Shown piece by piece: positions 5,419 through 21,831 of a DNA stretch of 64,000 nt. Both the position numbers and the translations under genes were made by a program. The stretch lies in assembly GCF_025273675.1 (NCBI RefSeq), contig NZ_CP045809.1:4154001-4218000 (forward strand), written 5' to 3'. The first letter of the stretch is position 1, and each line of letters opens with the position of its first letter. The DNA is from Gordonia pseudamarae (lineage in GTDB: Bacteria; Actinomycetota; Actinomycetes; Mycobacteriales; Mycobacteriaceae). The notes beneath the pieces were generated by a model. That model saw nothing but the letters and a program-made list of their open reading frames with translations, made no database searches and had not been told where the DNA came from.

Positions 5419-7488
5419 GTGGCCGGTCCACGTCTGAGTATTGATTTCGGCACCACCAACACCGCGGCCGCCTGGGTCGACCCACAGGGACAGATCCACG
5501 AGATACGACTGTCACACACATCGACACTGATGCCTTCGGCGGTGTTCGCCGAACGAGGCCCGACCGGCGCCGGTGTGGTCGTGGGATCGGCGGCGATCAA
5601 CTTGTCGGCCACCGCCCCCGACGCCTTCGAACCCAATCCCAAACGACGACTGCGTGAATCGGACATCATCCTCGGTGGCCACCGGTTCGACACCACCGAA
5701 CTGGTCGCCGCGGTCCTGCGGTCGGTGATCGGCACCGCCACCACCGTCGCCGGCACACCGTTCAGGCAGGTCACACTCACCCACCCCGACGGCTGGGCCG
5801 GTCACCTACAAAACCGGCTCCGCGACGCCGCGATCGCCGCCGGACTCGACCGGCAGCGCATCAGGTTGATCACCGAAGCGCAAGCCGCCGCGCACTACTA
5901 CAGCGCCCATCGTGATCTGCCCGCCGACAGCCGGATCTGCGTATTCGACTTCGGCGCCGGCACCTGCGATGTGGCGGTCCTGGACCGCACCCCCACCGGC
6001 TACACCGTCACCGCATCCGACGGACTGGACGACCTCGGCGGCACAGACATCGACGGCCGCATCTTCGACTGGACCCTGCGACACATCAGCGAACACGCCA
6101 ACCACCTGATGCCGCAACTGCACAACCCGCACGCCCGGCTCACCCTGATCGACCGTATCCGCGACGCCAAAGAAACCCTGTCCGCCGCGAACAAGGCGAT
6201 CATCGCGATACCCGGTGCCGGTGCACCGATCCAGTTGACCCGAGGCGAATTCGACACCCTCATCTACCGTGATGTGCAACGCGCCGCCGCCCTGGCCCGC
6301 CGCGTCATCGACGCCGCCCAGCACCGGAACCCCGGGCCGGTATCCCGGATCTACCTGGTCGGCGGCTCCAGCCACATCCCACTGGTGCACCGTGAACTGT
6401 CCGCGCTGGGTCCCATCGCCACCCTCGGCGACCCCAAAACCGTCGTCGTCCAAGGCGCGCTCCTGGCCCAACCCGCAAGCCCGCCCCCGCCTCCGCCACC
6501 TCCTCCGCCGACGGCGGGAGCACGGGTCACGATCCCGGCCGCCATCGCGGGCCGGTCCACCATGACCGTGACCGCCGCACCCAACAGCTACATCACCGCC
6601 GGCCAACCCGTCGCCTCCGGCCACACCACACCCGGCCGCCCCGCCTTCACCCTCGACTCCCCCGTCGAAGGAATCGTCCGAAAGATCCACTGGCGACCGG
6701 AGAAAGGTGTCACCGCAGGCCGGGGAATCGTCAGCATCGCCCCCATGTCGGTATCCGACGACCAACTCCCGCACCTTCCACGCATCGATGCCATCATCAC
6801 CGCACGTACACCGGAACCACCACCGGAAACCGGACGCAAGAGTCGACGCGGACTGCTGCTCGGCCTCGGCGCACTCCTCGTCGCAGTCCTTGTGGCAATC
6901 ACCGCGACGCTGATCATCAACGGTCAAGACGACGAGCCGAACACCGACGCGGCATCGTCCAACAATTCATCCGGAACATCGGATGACTCGACTTCGGGGT
7001 CGGATTCGGGCACCTCGCCGGACGACTCCACATCGGGGTGTGTGCTGACCGATGTGGCCGCACCCACCACTGAACAGTGCGCGCTGCTGGAGCGCATTCC
7101 CAGCGAGATCCGGGACAACTCATATGTCTCGTGCAAGAGAGCGGAAGAGCCCAGCATGACCATGCTGGTCAGCGGAATCACATGTTGGCCAAGCTCAATG
7201 CAATCATCGCCGTATTACGAAGTGCGGGTCTACGATTTCGGTACTGCGGCAACAGCGGCCGCCATCACATTCGGGTTCGTCGAGAAGCCCGGCGCCACCT
7301 ACCCTGACGTCGGCACCAAGTTCTCCCCGAACAGCTACACCTCGTATTCGATGGCCGGCACCGACGGATACAATATGTTGTGTTCAACCCGTGAAACGAG
7401 TCAATATGGTTCGTGTATCTTCTACGATCCGGCCGTCAAACAACCTTCAGAAGTGCACAGATGGTGGATTGAACAACCCTACCTGTGA
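5419..7488 (+). CDS. Membrane-anchored Hsp70-like ATPase with lipoyl-like and extracytoplasmic domains
   Basis: 689 residues from GTG 5419, chosen for the GAAGAGGAG at 5405-5413. Residues 1-340 are an Hsp70/actin-fold ATPase: phosphate-1 SIDFGTTNT, phosphate-2 CVFDFGAGTCDVAVLD (~175), adenosine motif IYLVGGSSHIPLV (~311). No DnaK substrate-binding domain follows. Instead there is a proline run, a biotinyl/lipoyl-like beta domain (SPVEGIVRKIHW, ~415) without the usual modified-Lys motif, one membrane helix (RGLLLGLGALLVAVLVAITA, ~475-500), a Ser/Asp/Thr linker and a ~140-residue outer domain with several Cys. That outer part resembles sensor domains of actinobacterial Ser/Thr kinases. It may signal cell-envelope state through an Hsp70-like switch. 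The role is inferred. Confidence 0.8.
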   Translation: MAGPRLSIDFGTTNTAAAWVDPQGQIHEIRLSHTSTLMPSAVFAERGPTGAGVVVGSAAINLSATAPDAFEPNPKRRLRESDIILGGHRFDTTELVAAVLRSVIGTATTVAGTPFRQVTLTHPDGWAGHLQNRLRDAAIAAGLDRQRIRLITEAQAAAHYYSAHRDLPADSRICVFDFGAGTCDVAVLDRTPTGYTVTASDGLDDLGGTDIDGRIFDWTLRHISEHANHLMPQLHNPHARLTLIDRIRDAKETLSAANKAIIAIPGAGAPIQLTRGEFDTLIYRDVQRAAALARRVIDAAQHRNPGPVSRIYLVGGSSHIPLVHRELSALGPIATLGDPKTVVVQGALLAQPASPPPPPPPPPPTAGARVTIPAAIAGRSTMTVTAAPNSYITAGQPVASGHTTPGRPAFTLDSPVEGIVRKIHWRPEKGVTAGRGIVSIAPMSVSDDQLPHLPRIDAIITARTPEPPPETGRKSRRGLLLGLGALLVAVLVAITATLIINGQDDEPNTDAASSNNSSGTSDDSTSGSDSGTSPDDSTSGCVLTDVAAPTTEQCALLERIPSEIRDNSYVSCKRAEEPSMTMLVSGITCWPSSMQSSPYYEVRVYDFGTAATAAAITFGFVEKPGATYPDVGTKFSPNSYTSYSMAGTDGYNMLCSTRETSQYGSCIFYDPAVKQPSEVHRWWIEQPYL

Positions 7489-7557
7489 GTACCGGCAGCA
7501 TGAATTCGGGAAGTGCGTGGGCGTCCTGACCCGAAAGGTCGTCTCACCAGGTTTCGA

Positions 7558-7622
7558 GGCTCGCAAGCTCGCGCCTCAACCGTCGTGGTGGACGGCTCGG
7601 ACCAGGTGCGAGCTTGCGCGCC
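7558..7622. repeat. Long imperfect inverted repeat
   Basis: The 18-nt arms at 7558-7575 and 7605-7622 match at 16 positions (core GCAAGCTCGC). It lies 70 bp after the Hsp70-like gene and could terminate it. It may also be a dispersed palindromic repeat. Confidence 0.5.
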
Positions 7623-7651
7623 TAACGGCTAGTACTACAGTCGTAGATCTA

Positions 7652-8802
7652 GTGCTCCGTCTCAGTTTCAGCTGACTCGTTGTTCGAGTTTGGTTCGTGC
7701 GCGAGCAACTTTGGCAAGTATTGACTCGGCGGTGGCGGTCCAAACGTAGGGTTTCGGATTGTCGTTGTGCGAGTTCAGGAATTCCTCGATGCTGGCGATC
7801 AAGTCGGGCACGCCGGGAAAGATCCCTCGGCGAATGTTCTTGTCGGTCAACTCCCCGAACCAGCGTTCGACCTGATTGAGCCACGACGACGATGTCGGCG
7901 TGAAATGCAGATGAAACCGCTTGTGCCGGTTCAACCATCGCTGCACATTAGGATGCTTGTGGGTGGCATAGTTGTCGAGGATCAGATGCACCGCCAACTC
8001 ATCGGGCACTTCGCGGTCGATGGTCTTGAGAAAGGTGATGAACTCCTCGTGCCGGTGCCGTGGCAGACACTGACCGATCACCTTTCCGGTCAACACATCC
8101 AGCACCGCGAACAACGTGGCGGTGCCGTTGCGTTTGTAGTCATGGGTCATCGTGCCCGCCCGGCCCTCGACCATCGGCAACGACGCCTGCGTACGATCGA
8201 GGGCCTGAATCTGGGATTTTTCGTCCATACACAGCACGATGGCCTTCTCCGGCGGATTCAGATACAGCCCAACGACATCGACCAGCTTCTCCTCGAACCG
8301 CGGATCATTGGACACCTTGAACGTGTCCACCAGATGCGGCTTGAGTCCCAACTCCGACCAAATCCGTTGCACTGTAGCTGGCCTCACCCCAACATGGTCA
8401 GCCATCGTCCGACACGACCAGTGCGTATGCCCCTTCGGCTTGGTTGTCTTGGTCAACCGTACGATCTCGGCCACCGCGTCCTCGCTGATCGACGGCTTAC
8501 GGCCCCGTCCCTTGCGCACCTGCCCGAACTTGCCCAGTCCTTCCTCGGCGAACCGCGCCCGCCACGCCCGCACCGTGACCGCCGTGACGCCGAGTTCCTC
8601 AGCGATCACTCGATTGCCGACCCCATCCGCGGCCATCAACAACACCCGAGCCCGCAACGCCTCCCGATGCGGCGCAGCCTGCGCCCGCGACAACGACTCC
8701 AACGTCGCACGCTCAGCCTTCGTCAACCGCAATGGCGCTGCAGGTGGATTCATGGAATCATGAATACCGAACAACGAGTCACTTATTTGCGAAACACACC
8801 AC
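7652..8802 (-). mobile_element. IS630-family insertion sequence
   Basis: One transposase gene between imperfect terminal inverted repeats. The left end (7649-7687) and right end (8768-8805) both read CTAGTG...GACTCGTTGTTCG inwards. IS630/Tc1 elements insert at TA and duplicate it; TA is present at 7650-7651 and 8803-8804. It lies between the Hsp70-like gene and a small membrane-protein gene and interrupts no recognisable gene. Confidence 0.8.
7668..8774 (-). CDS. IS630-family transposase
   Basis: 368 residues. An N-terminal helix-turn-helix (LGVTAVTVRAWRARFAEEGL) is followed by a winged-helix segment, then the DDE catalytic domain: CMDEKSQIQAL, HLILDNYATHKHP, FTPTSSSWLNQVERWF. All three acidic positions are present, so the protein may be active. 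The first ATG (8774) lies inside the terminal repeat; the ATG at 8753 is an equally good start and neither has a clear SD. The frame is intact. Confidence 0.9.
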   Translation of the reverse strand: MFGIHDSMNPPAAPLRLTKAERATLESLSRAQAAPHREALRARVLLMAADGVGNRVIAEELGVTAVTVRAWRARFAEEGLGKFGQVRKGRGRKPSISEDAVAEIVRLTKTTKPKGHTHWSCRTMADHVGVRPATVQRIWSELGLKPHLVDTFKVSNDPRFEEKLVDVVGLYLNPPEKAIVLCMDEKSQIQALDRTQASLPMVEGRAGTMTHDYKRNGTATLFAVLDVLTGKVIGQCLPRHRHEEFITFLKTIDREVPDELAVHLILDNYATHKHPNVQRWLNRHKRFHLHFTPTSSSWLNQVERWFGELTDKNIRRGIFPGVPDLIASIEEFLNSHNDNPKPYVWTATAESILAKVARARTKLEQRVS

Positions 8803-8815
8803 TAGCAGACAGTTC

Positions 8816-9229
8816 TCACGCCTCGGTCGCCTTCTTTCCCACTGCAAGCTCATGGACGTAGTCGTCTCCTGTCTGCAGCTTGAATCCGGATGACTTGCGG
8901 ACGTTATGCACAACGCCGAGTACGAGGATGAGCGCGAGGTTGGACAGACCGACGGTCGAGGTCTTCAGATCGGAGGTGAGCACCAGTACGCACAACACGG
9001 CGATACCAATCCACAAGATCATCTCGACAGCCAGCAGGACGCTGCGTCGTGTCCGAAACGTACCGGCCGACAAGGTCGACGCTTCGAAACCCTTGCCGCA
9101 AAAGCGGCAGTATTCGGTCGTCCTCGCCGGTGAGCCGGTCGGCGGTCGGCGCACCACGACATGGGTGGGCATGTACTCGCCGGTGCTCCGATCGGTGAAA
9201 TGGCGGATCACGACGTCGGGCTCTCTCAT
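8816..9229 (-). CDS. Small membrane protein with CxxC motif
   Basis: 137 residues from ATG 9229, chosen for the GAAGAGG SD immediately upstream; the longer frame to 9277 has no such signal. The N-terminal soluble part holds YCRFCGKGF, half of a zinc-ribbon-like site. Two membrane helices follow (VEMILWIGIAVLCVLVLTSD and LSNLALILVLGVV), then a short charged tail. It is preserved between the IS630 element and rpoC. No family is named; function unknown. Confidence 0.7.
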   Translation of the reverse strand: MREPDVVIRHFTDRSTGEYMPTHVVVRRPPTGSPARTTEYCRFCGKGFEASTLSAGTFRTRRSVLLAVEMILWIGIAVLCVLVLTSDLKTSTVGLSNLALILVLGVVHNVRKSSGFKLQTGDDYVHELAVGKKATEA

Positions 9230-9420
9230 CTCTACCTCTTCCCCACCTGACCGGATCATCGGCGCCGCGCACAACACGGACCGACGTCGGCGAGTAGTTG
9301 AAATATGCGTTCAATGCGTCAGAGGGCAGACGCACGCGAATGGTTCCCGCCCATCACCCATCCACCACCTGTCGACCTACCCGAATCGCCGATCAGGCGA
9401 TGCGAAGCCCCGGAATGACT

Positions 9421-9451
9421 GTGACCCCCGCACCGAAAGCGCGGGGGTCAC
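9421..9451 (-). terminator. Terminator hairpin after rpoC
   Basis: GTGACCCCCGC (9421-9431) pairs perfectly with GCGGGGGTCAC (9441-9451), 24 bp beyond the rpoC stop. On the plus strand it is followed by GGGGTTTT, so it may also stop transcripts from the left. Confidence 0.8.
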
Positions 9452-9474
9452 AGGGGTTTTCAGACCGTCAGTGA

Positions 9475-13431
<3,957 letters not shown>

Positions 13432-13468
13432 TAGTTGCCTTTCAGTAGCTCAGTCAATGGGGTGAGGG

Positions 13469-16963
<3,495 letters not shown>

Positions 16964-17138
16964 GATGCGTCCTTCCAACACGAAGTGTGAACCTAGCTAG
17001 CGGTGCTCGGCTTGATGGGCCGTTCGCTGGAGACACACCTGTGTCGGCATCAACCACAAGTTCATGCGACGCACGACGCGTCACATGTGGCCTGGGGAAG
17101 AATCAAAGATGGACAGGAGGCAGCCAGCGCAACGTCCA

Positions 17139-17169
17139 ACTGTATCAGAAAATAGGCGCGGTTTGTCAA
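17139..17169 (-). promoter_or_regulatory. Likely rpoBC promoter
   Basis: On the minus strand TTGACA (17169-17164) and TACAGT (17144-17139) are separated by 19 bp; GATACA at 17-bp spacing is an alternative -10. The leader to the rpoB TTG would be about 170 nt. The rest of 16964-17306 shows no gene. Confidence 0.6.
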
Positions 17170-17306
17170 CCCACGCCTGAAGCGATCCGGCTCTGGAACG
17201 ATCCGGCGCTGACGCCGGTGGCTACCCACTCATCTGTCACTGCAGACAGAGTGGACCGAGATCAGCTCCGCGTCAAGCGAAACGCCCACATTCACGATTT
17301 CTCAGC

Positions 17307-17328
17307 GGTTGTTCACCCGCGAACACCC
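17307..17328 (-). terminator. Hairpin after the mce operon
   Basis: On the minus strand GGGTGTTC-GCGGGT-GAACAACC forms 7 of 8 pairs starting 10 bp after the stop of the last Mce-associated gene. There is no U-run. Confidence 0.45.
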
Positions 17329-17337
17329 GCCCTCGCC

Positions 17338-18246
17338 CTACGACACCGCGCTGATCTGGTCGACCTGTTCGATCAACCAGGTATCGCCCTTGCGCACCAT
17401 GCGCAGGTCGATCGCGGGCGCCCCGCTGTTGGCCGCCTGGCCGTTCTGCGACTGACTGATCACCAGGTTCATGATCACGTGGGCCCTGGCGCCCTCACCA
17501 CTGCCCGTCAGCTCCATCACGCCCACGCCGTCCACCTTGCAGTCGGCGACCGCCTTGGTCTGCTCGATCGCCTGCTTCTGCGTCGGTAGATACTCGTTGA
17601 AATCCTTGAGCGGTTCACCGGTCAGCGCCGAACGCGCCTTGTCGGCCCAGGTGTTGAAGTCCGTGCCGTCGTAGGCGAGCACGGTACATGCCTTGCTGCC
17701 CGCCTGCGAGGCCAGCTCCGTGGTGGCGGCCTCGTCGATGAACGCCCTGTTCGGACCGATGGTCGCACCCGGATGCAGTGCGCCGACGATCGCGACGACG
17801 GCGAACACCACCGCAGCCGCGGCCAGCCATATCGCCGCCGACCACGGCGACCGGCCGCGGAGCGCACGGGTGGCCGTCGCGGCGGTTTCGGGAACCGACG
17901 ACGAGGATCCGGTACCGGTCGCGGCCGGGCCGTCGGTGACCGGAGAAGCCTTCGGGCCCGACGAGCCGTCTGCGGCGGCCGAACTGTCGGGGTCGGTCGA
18001 GCTGTCGGGGTCGGTCGAGCTGTCGGGGTCGGTCGAGCTGTCGGGGTCGGTCGGGCTCTCGGGGCGAGACGACGGCTTGACCAGGCTCGGCGGCCCGGCC
18101 GGCTTCCGTGTTCCGTCGGCCGGCTCGGGCGACGTACCCGGATCCGGCGTTTCGGCCGCGGATACGTCGGCGATCGGCCTGCCCTCGCGGTCGAGACCCG
18201 CAACACGCGGGCGTGCCTTCTTCGGACGTGGATTCGTTGCCATCAT
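17338..18246 (-). CDS. Mce-associated membrane protein, distal copy
   Basis: 302 residues. A Lys/Arg-rich start (MMATNPRPKKARPRVAG) leads into a ~100-residue Pro/Ser/Asp-rich cytoplasmic region with four DPDSST repeats. One membrane helix (WLAAAAVVFAVVAIVGAL) follows, then an outer domain of SnoaL/NTF2-like length that ends in a conserved-looking VRKGDTWLIEQVDQI. This layout is typical of Mas proteins encoded at the end of mce operons, which are thought to stabilise the Mce complex. Its ATG overlaps the stop of the upstream paralogue, so the two are cotranslated. Single-copy Cys residues (ACTVLAYD, ADCKVD) may form a disulfide. Confidence 0.85.
   Translation of the reverse strand: MMATNPRPKKARPRVAGLDREGRPIADVSAAETPDPGTSPEPADGTRKPAGPPSLVKPSSRPESPTDPDSSTDPDSSTDPDSSTDPDSSAAADGSSGPKASPVTDGPAATGTGSSSSVPETAATATRALRGRSPWSAAIWLAAAAVVFAVVAIVGALHPGATIGPNRAFIDEAATTELASQAGSKACTVLAYDGTDFNTWADKARSALTGEPLKDFNEYLPTQKQAIEQTKAVADCKVDGVGVMELTGSGEGARAHVIMNLVISQSQNGQAANSGAPAIDLRMVRKGDTWLIEQVDQISAVS
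17984..18059 (-). repeat. 18-bp tandem repeat (DPDSST) in the Mce-associated gene
   Basis: Four in-frame copies of an 18-bp unit (CTGTCGGGGTCGGTCGAG on the plus strand), nearly identical, encode DPDSST. Copy number can change by slippage without breaking the frame. Confidence 0.85.
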
Positions 18247-19022
18247 CAGTTACCCGCCCCCTGGGTTGTGCTCGGCTGCGGCGTCGCGGTGGTGCCCGTC
18301 TGGTCCTGTCCCGCGTTGGTGATGTCGGTCTCCAGTGCCAGCGAATCGAGCGAGGCGATGCTCGACGCCTTCCACACGTCGCCCTTCTTGGTCATTCCCA
18401 CCATGAAGCCCATCGACCGTTTGACGCCGGCCTCACCGGTCTTCTTCGAGGTCGCCTCCACGTACACCAGCACCCTTGCGGTGCCCTCGTCGGCGTTCAC
18501 CTCCACCGGCGCGCTACGCAGCACCCGGCTCGACAACGTGGCCACCTGCCCGGTCCCGGCCGACTCGATCTGCTGGGTCAGGGCCTTGAAATCGTTGGGT
18601 GTGATCTGACTGCGCGCGGCACCGGTGAGCGACGAATCGATCCGCCGCTGCCAGTCCTTCACGTTCGCCGGGTCGATCGTGGTGATGTTGACGATGGCGT
18701 TCTCGGCACCGATCCTCGAATCCTCGCGGGCGGTCTGCGTCGGCTTCTGGTTGACGTAGACGTCATAGCCGTGCATGCCGAAGATCACCGCACACACCAG
18801 GGCAACCACCGCGGCCACCCCGGCCGCAGCCGTCACCAGGAGTCGGGTCCGGGGCGAAGGATCCGCCGACTCCGCGGACGTCTCCGAACCGGTGCCCGGG
18901 GTGTCAGGGCCCGGGGTGTCAGGGCCCGGGGTGTCAGGGCCCGGGGTGTCAGGGCTCGGGGTGTCAGGGTCCGGGGCGTCAGGGGGGGTCTCGTTCACCG
19001 GCTGAGAACTGTCGTCGGTCAT
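18246..19022 (-). CDS. Mce-associated membrane protein, proximal copy
   Basis: 258 residues from ATG 19022, chosen for the AAGGATG SD; the frame upstream to 19094 lacks one. A Pro/Asp/Thr-rich cytoplasmic tail with repeated GPDTP units is followed by one membrane helix (LLVTAAAGVAAVVALVCAVI) and an outer domain (DWQRRIDSSLTGAAR...) of the Mas type. It starts about 215 bp after mceF and shares its stop with the start of the next Mas gene. Likely an accessory part of the Mce transporter. The ~215-bp gap to mceF could hold a separate promoter; none is obvious. Confidence 0.85.
   Translation of the reverse strand: MTDDSSQPVNETPPDAPDPDTPSPDTPGPDTPGPDTPGPDTPGTGSETSAESADPSPRTRLLVTAAAGVAAVVALVCAVIFGMHGYDVYVNQKPTQTAREDSRIGAENAIVNITTIDPANVKDWQRRIDSSLTGAARSQITPNDFKALTQQIESAGTGQVATLSSRVLRSAPVEVNADEGTARVLVYVEATSKKTGEAGVKRSMGFMVGMTKKGDVWKASSIASLDSLALETDITNAGQDQTGTTATPQPSTTQGAGN
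18897..18985 (-). repeat. 15-bp tandem repeat (PDTPG) in the Mce-associated gene
   Basis: About six in-frame copies of a 15-bp unit (GTGTCAGGGCCCGGG on the plus strand), the central ones identical, encode PDTPG. They lie in the cytoplasmic linker before the membrane helix. Confidence 0.85.
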
Positions 19023-19237
19023 GTCATCCTTGAGGTCTGGCTGTGACAGCGGGCCTGCCCACCGCCGAATCGTCCGCCCCGCGGCACGGGTCATCCAGGT
19101 CCTGGATCACCGACGCACGGGGCATCGAGTCTTCCTGGGTGAGCACGCCCACCGTCGGCCGTCGGCCACTGTAGCGCCCCACGCTGAGAAAACCCATGCC
19201 ACCGCGGCTGAGCGGACGACATGGGTTCTCCCTTCGG

Positions 19238-20488
19238 CTACTTGGCGTGGATACCGAGTAGGCCCGCGAGCTGCGTCGCGATCGGGTTGAGATTGAGCTT
19301 GTCCGGATCCTTCTTGGGAGTGTTGTCCCAGGGCTGAGGAATCGTCGGATTGGCCAGGTCGGCGCGTGCCGCGCTGCGCACACCCGTCGGATTGCCCACC
19401 GGAACCTTGCATTCGGCCTGCGTGTTGAACGGAAACTCGTCGTAGTTGATGTCGAAGTCCGGGTTCCGCTTCTTCATCTCCTCGATGATCTTCTGCGTGC
19501 TCTCGTAGCCCTTGGTGCAGGCCGGCGGGTTATTGGTCTCCAGCACGATGCCGAAGTGGATCTGCCCGTCACCGGGAACCACGCTCTTGCTGCCGGAAGA
19601 CAGCGCCGACAGCATCGCGAAGATGGTGTTGGTGGCGTAACCGGTAGGCCCGATCGTCCGCATCGTGGTGCCGAGATCCTTCATGACCTTGGTCAGGTCA
19701 CCACCGTGTTTGCGGAACAACTCCGACAACTCGGTACCCGCCGACGGACCGTTCTTCAGCACCCGCCGAATGTCCGGATCGGACGACTTGAGTGTCTCGG
19801 TGACCACGTCGAGGTTGCGGGCCCAGCTCAGGATCTCGTCCTTCTGCTCGGCCTGCGTACCCAGCACCACATTCGAGTTCTCGATCAGCGAGATGGTCTC
19901 GGGCAACGAGTCGACACCCGCCTTGGCCAGCACACCCAGCGAGTCCACGAGACGTTCGAGGTTCTCACTCTGCCTGTTGAACGCCTCGCCCAACTCGGTG
20001 ACAACCGTGTGGAAATCATCGATCGGCACTTCCTCGGTGAACTTGATCGCCGAGTTCAGGATGTTTTCGACCGGTGGCGGAATCGACGTGCGCTCCCTCG
20101 GGATCACCGAGCCGTCCTTGAGGAACGGGCCCGCCGACGACGTCGGCTGCAGGTCGATGAACTGTTCGCCGACCGCCGAGCGGTTGGCGATCACGGCACT
20201 CGCCGACGCGGGAACCTTCGGGGCGCTCTTGTTGAGATTCAGGATGACGTCGACGCCGTCCTTGGTCAGCTTCAGATCGCCGACCGTACCGACCGGCGTG
20301 CCCTGGTAGGTCACCTCGGCGTTCTTGAAGATGCCGCCCGACGACTCGGCCATCTGCACCGTCACGTCGTACTGGCCGAGTCCGGACAACTTGTCCAGGC
20401 GCGCGTACTTGGCGCCAGCGTACACCACAGCGACGATGCCGACGATCGCGAACGCGATCAGCTGGATTTTGGCTAGCTTGCTGATCAC
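19238..20488 (-). CDS. mceF: Mce family protein, MceF position
   Basis: 416 residues with one N-terminal membrane helix (IQLIAFAIVGIVAVVYAGA). The MlaD/Mce beta-barrel domain (DVTVQMAESSGGIFKNAEVTYQGTPVGTVGDLKL) follows, then a long helical stretch that in this family forms the hydrophobic lipid tunnel, and a C-terminal tail with Cys. It is the sixth and last mce gene and overlaps mceE by 4 bp (ATGA). The six Mce proteins are believed to form one heterohexameric periplasmic channel. Confidence 0.92.
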   Translation of the reverse strand: MISKLAKIQLIAFAIVGIVAVVYAGAKYARLDKLSGLGQYDVTVQMAESSGGIFKNAEVTYQGTPVGTVGDLKLTKDGVDVILNLNKSAPKVPASASAVIANRSAVGEQFIDLQPTSSAGPFLKDGSVIPRERTSIPPPVENILNSAIKFTEEVPIDDFHTVVTELGEAFNRQSENLERLVDSLGVLAKAGVDSLPETISLIENSNVVLGTQAEQKDEILSWARNLDVVTETLKSSDPDIRRVLKNGPSAGTELSELFRKHGGDLTKVMKDLGTTMRTIGPTGYATNTIFAMLSALSSGSKSVVPGDGQIHFGIVLETNNPPACTKGYESTQKIIEEMKKRNPDFDINYDEFPFNTQAECKVPVGNPTGVRSAARADLANPTIPQPWDNTPKKDPDKLNLNPIATQLAGLLGIHAK

Positions 20489-21831
20489 TTGTCTACCCCG
20501 ATCATCGAGAGCGGGCCGTCGATGAACCGCTGATCCGCGGCCGCGGGAGCCGGCATGACCGAATACTGCGTCTTCGCCCGGGACTTCGACTCCGACTCGG
20601 CCGTGTTCTTCTTCTTGGCCGAATATCTGCGGCCACTGGGCGGTGTGTTCGGACCGGGCTGCGCACCGGGCAGCGGGTTGATCAGGGTGATCGTCGGCCA
20701 GCCCGCCCGCGGACCGTTGCCGTTGACGTACGGGTTGCTCGGATCAACCGGATACGGGTGCGCCTGGACCGGCGAGTGCTTCGGTGTTCCCTGTCCCACA
20801 CCGAGTGCCTCGATCTGGTTGAGGATCCGCAGGTCCAGTGTCATGAACAAGTTGGTCGAGTCACCGTGCACCGCGGGCAGGATCTCGTCCGGGAACGGAA
20901 TCGTCAGGAACAACGGGGCCGAGGTGATCAGATCGGGCGCCGCCTTCGTCAGCTCGCTGAGCACCGGCCGCAACGCCTTCAGATCGGTGATCAGAGCGTC
21001 GCGGGACTTGGTGAGGATGCCGGTACCCACCTCGCCGAGCCGGTCGAGCTTGGTGAGCAGTTCGACGAACTGCGGCCGCTGATCCTCGAGCACCCGGACG
21101 GCCTCGGGCAGCTCGTTGAGAATGCGGTCGATCTGCGTGGTCTGGGCGACCGTGCGCCGAGACAGCCGGTCGAGTCCGTCGATCGCGTTGACGATGTCGT
21201 CACGCTGCCGGTTCAGTCCGGCGACCAGCGTCTGCGCGGTCTCCAGCAGCGAACGCAGTTCCTTGCCGTCGGGGCCGAGCGCCTTGTTCAGTTCGTTGAC
21301 AATCGGTGTCAGCTGGTTGAGTCCACCACCGTTGAGCAGCATCGACAGCGCACCGAGCACTTGCTCGATGTCGGTGGCGGTGCGGGTGCGCTCGTTGCCG
21401 ACCGAGTTCCGGATCGGCTGTGCGGGATCCTGCCGGGGCGCGTTCTGCGAACCCGTCGGCTCCGACAGCGACACGAACTTCTCGCCGAGGAGGGCGGTCT
21501 GCTGGATCTCGACGTGCGCCAATTCCGACAGATTCACCTCGTTCTTGACCTCGATCTTGACGTCGGCCTGCCACGAGTCCTTGGGCACCTTGATCGACAC
21601 GATCCGGCCGACGTTGATGCCGTTCTTCTTGACCTGCGACTGCGGCACCAGGTCGAGCACGTTGTCGAACTGGATGGTGTAGGTGCGCGGATTGCTCCCC
21701 GTGTCGGTGCCACCGGGCAGCGGAAGCTCCTGCATATTGAGGCCACAACCGGCCACCGTGACGGTCGCCGCCACGAGCGCGGCCCCGAGTCCGACGGTAC
21801 GCGACCGGCCACTGCTGCTGATCCTGGTCAT
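20485..21831 (-). CDS. mceE: Mce family lipoprotein, MceE position
   Basis: 448 residues from ATG 21831, where the start overlaps the mceD stop (TGATG). The frame is open further upstream, but that part lies antisense-like over mceD and is rejected. A lipoprotein signal (LGAALVAATVTVAGC) puts the mature protein on the outer face of the membrane, as is usual for MceE/LprK. The Mce domain (YTIQFDNVLDLVPQSQVKKN) and the helical tunnel region follow. The tail is Lys/Ser-rich. Confidence 0.93.
   Translation of the reverse strand: MTRISSSGRSRTVGLGAALVAATVTVAGCGLNMQELPLPGGTDTGSNPRTYTIQFDNVLDLVPQSQVKKNGINVGRIVSIKVPKDSWQADVKIEVKNEVNLSELAHVEIQQTALLGEKFVSLSEPTGSQNAPRQDPAQPIRNSVGNERTRTATDIEQVLGALSMLLNGGGLNQLTPIVNELNKALGPDGKELRSLLETAQTLVAGLNRQRDDIVNAIDGLDRLSRRTVAQTTQIDRILNELPEAVRVLEDQRPQFVELLTKLDRLGEVGTGILTKSRDALITDLKALRPVLSELTKAAPDLITSAPLFLTIPFPDEILPAVHGDSTNLFMTLDLRILNQIEALGVGQGTPKHSPVQAHPYPVDPSNPYVNGNGPRAGWPTITLINPLPGAQPGPNTPPSGRRYSAKKKNTAESESKSRAKTQYSVMPAPAAADQRFIDGPLSMIGVDK

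Noticed and set aside
18897..18985. CRISPR-like array from the regular 15-bp repeats
   Set aside because: Units are contiguous without spacers, in frame, and encode PDTPG.
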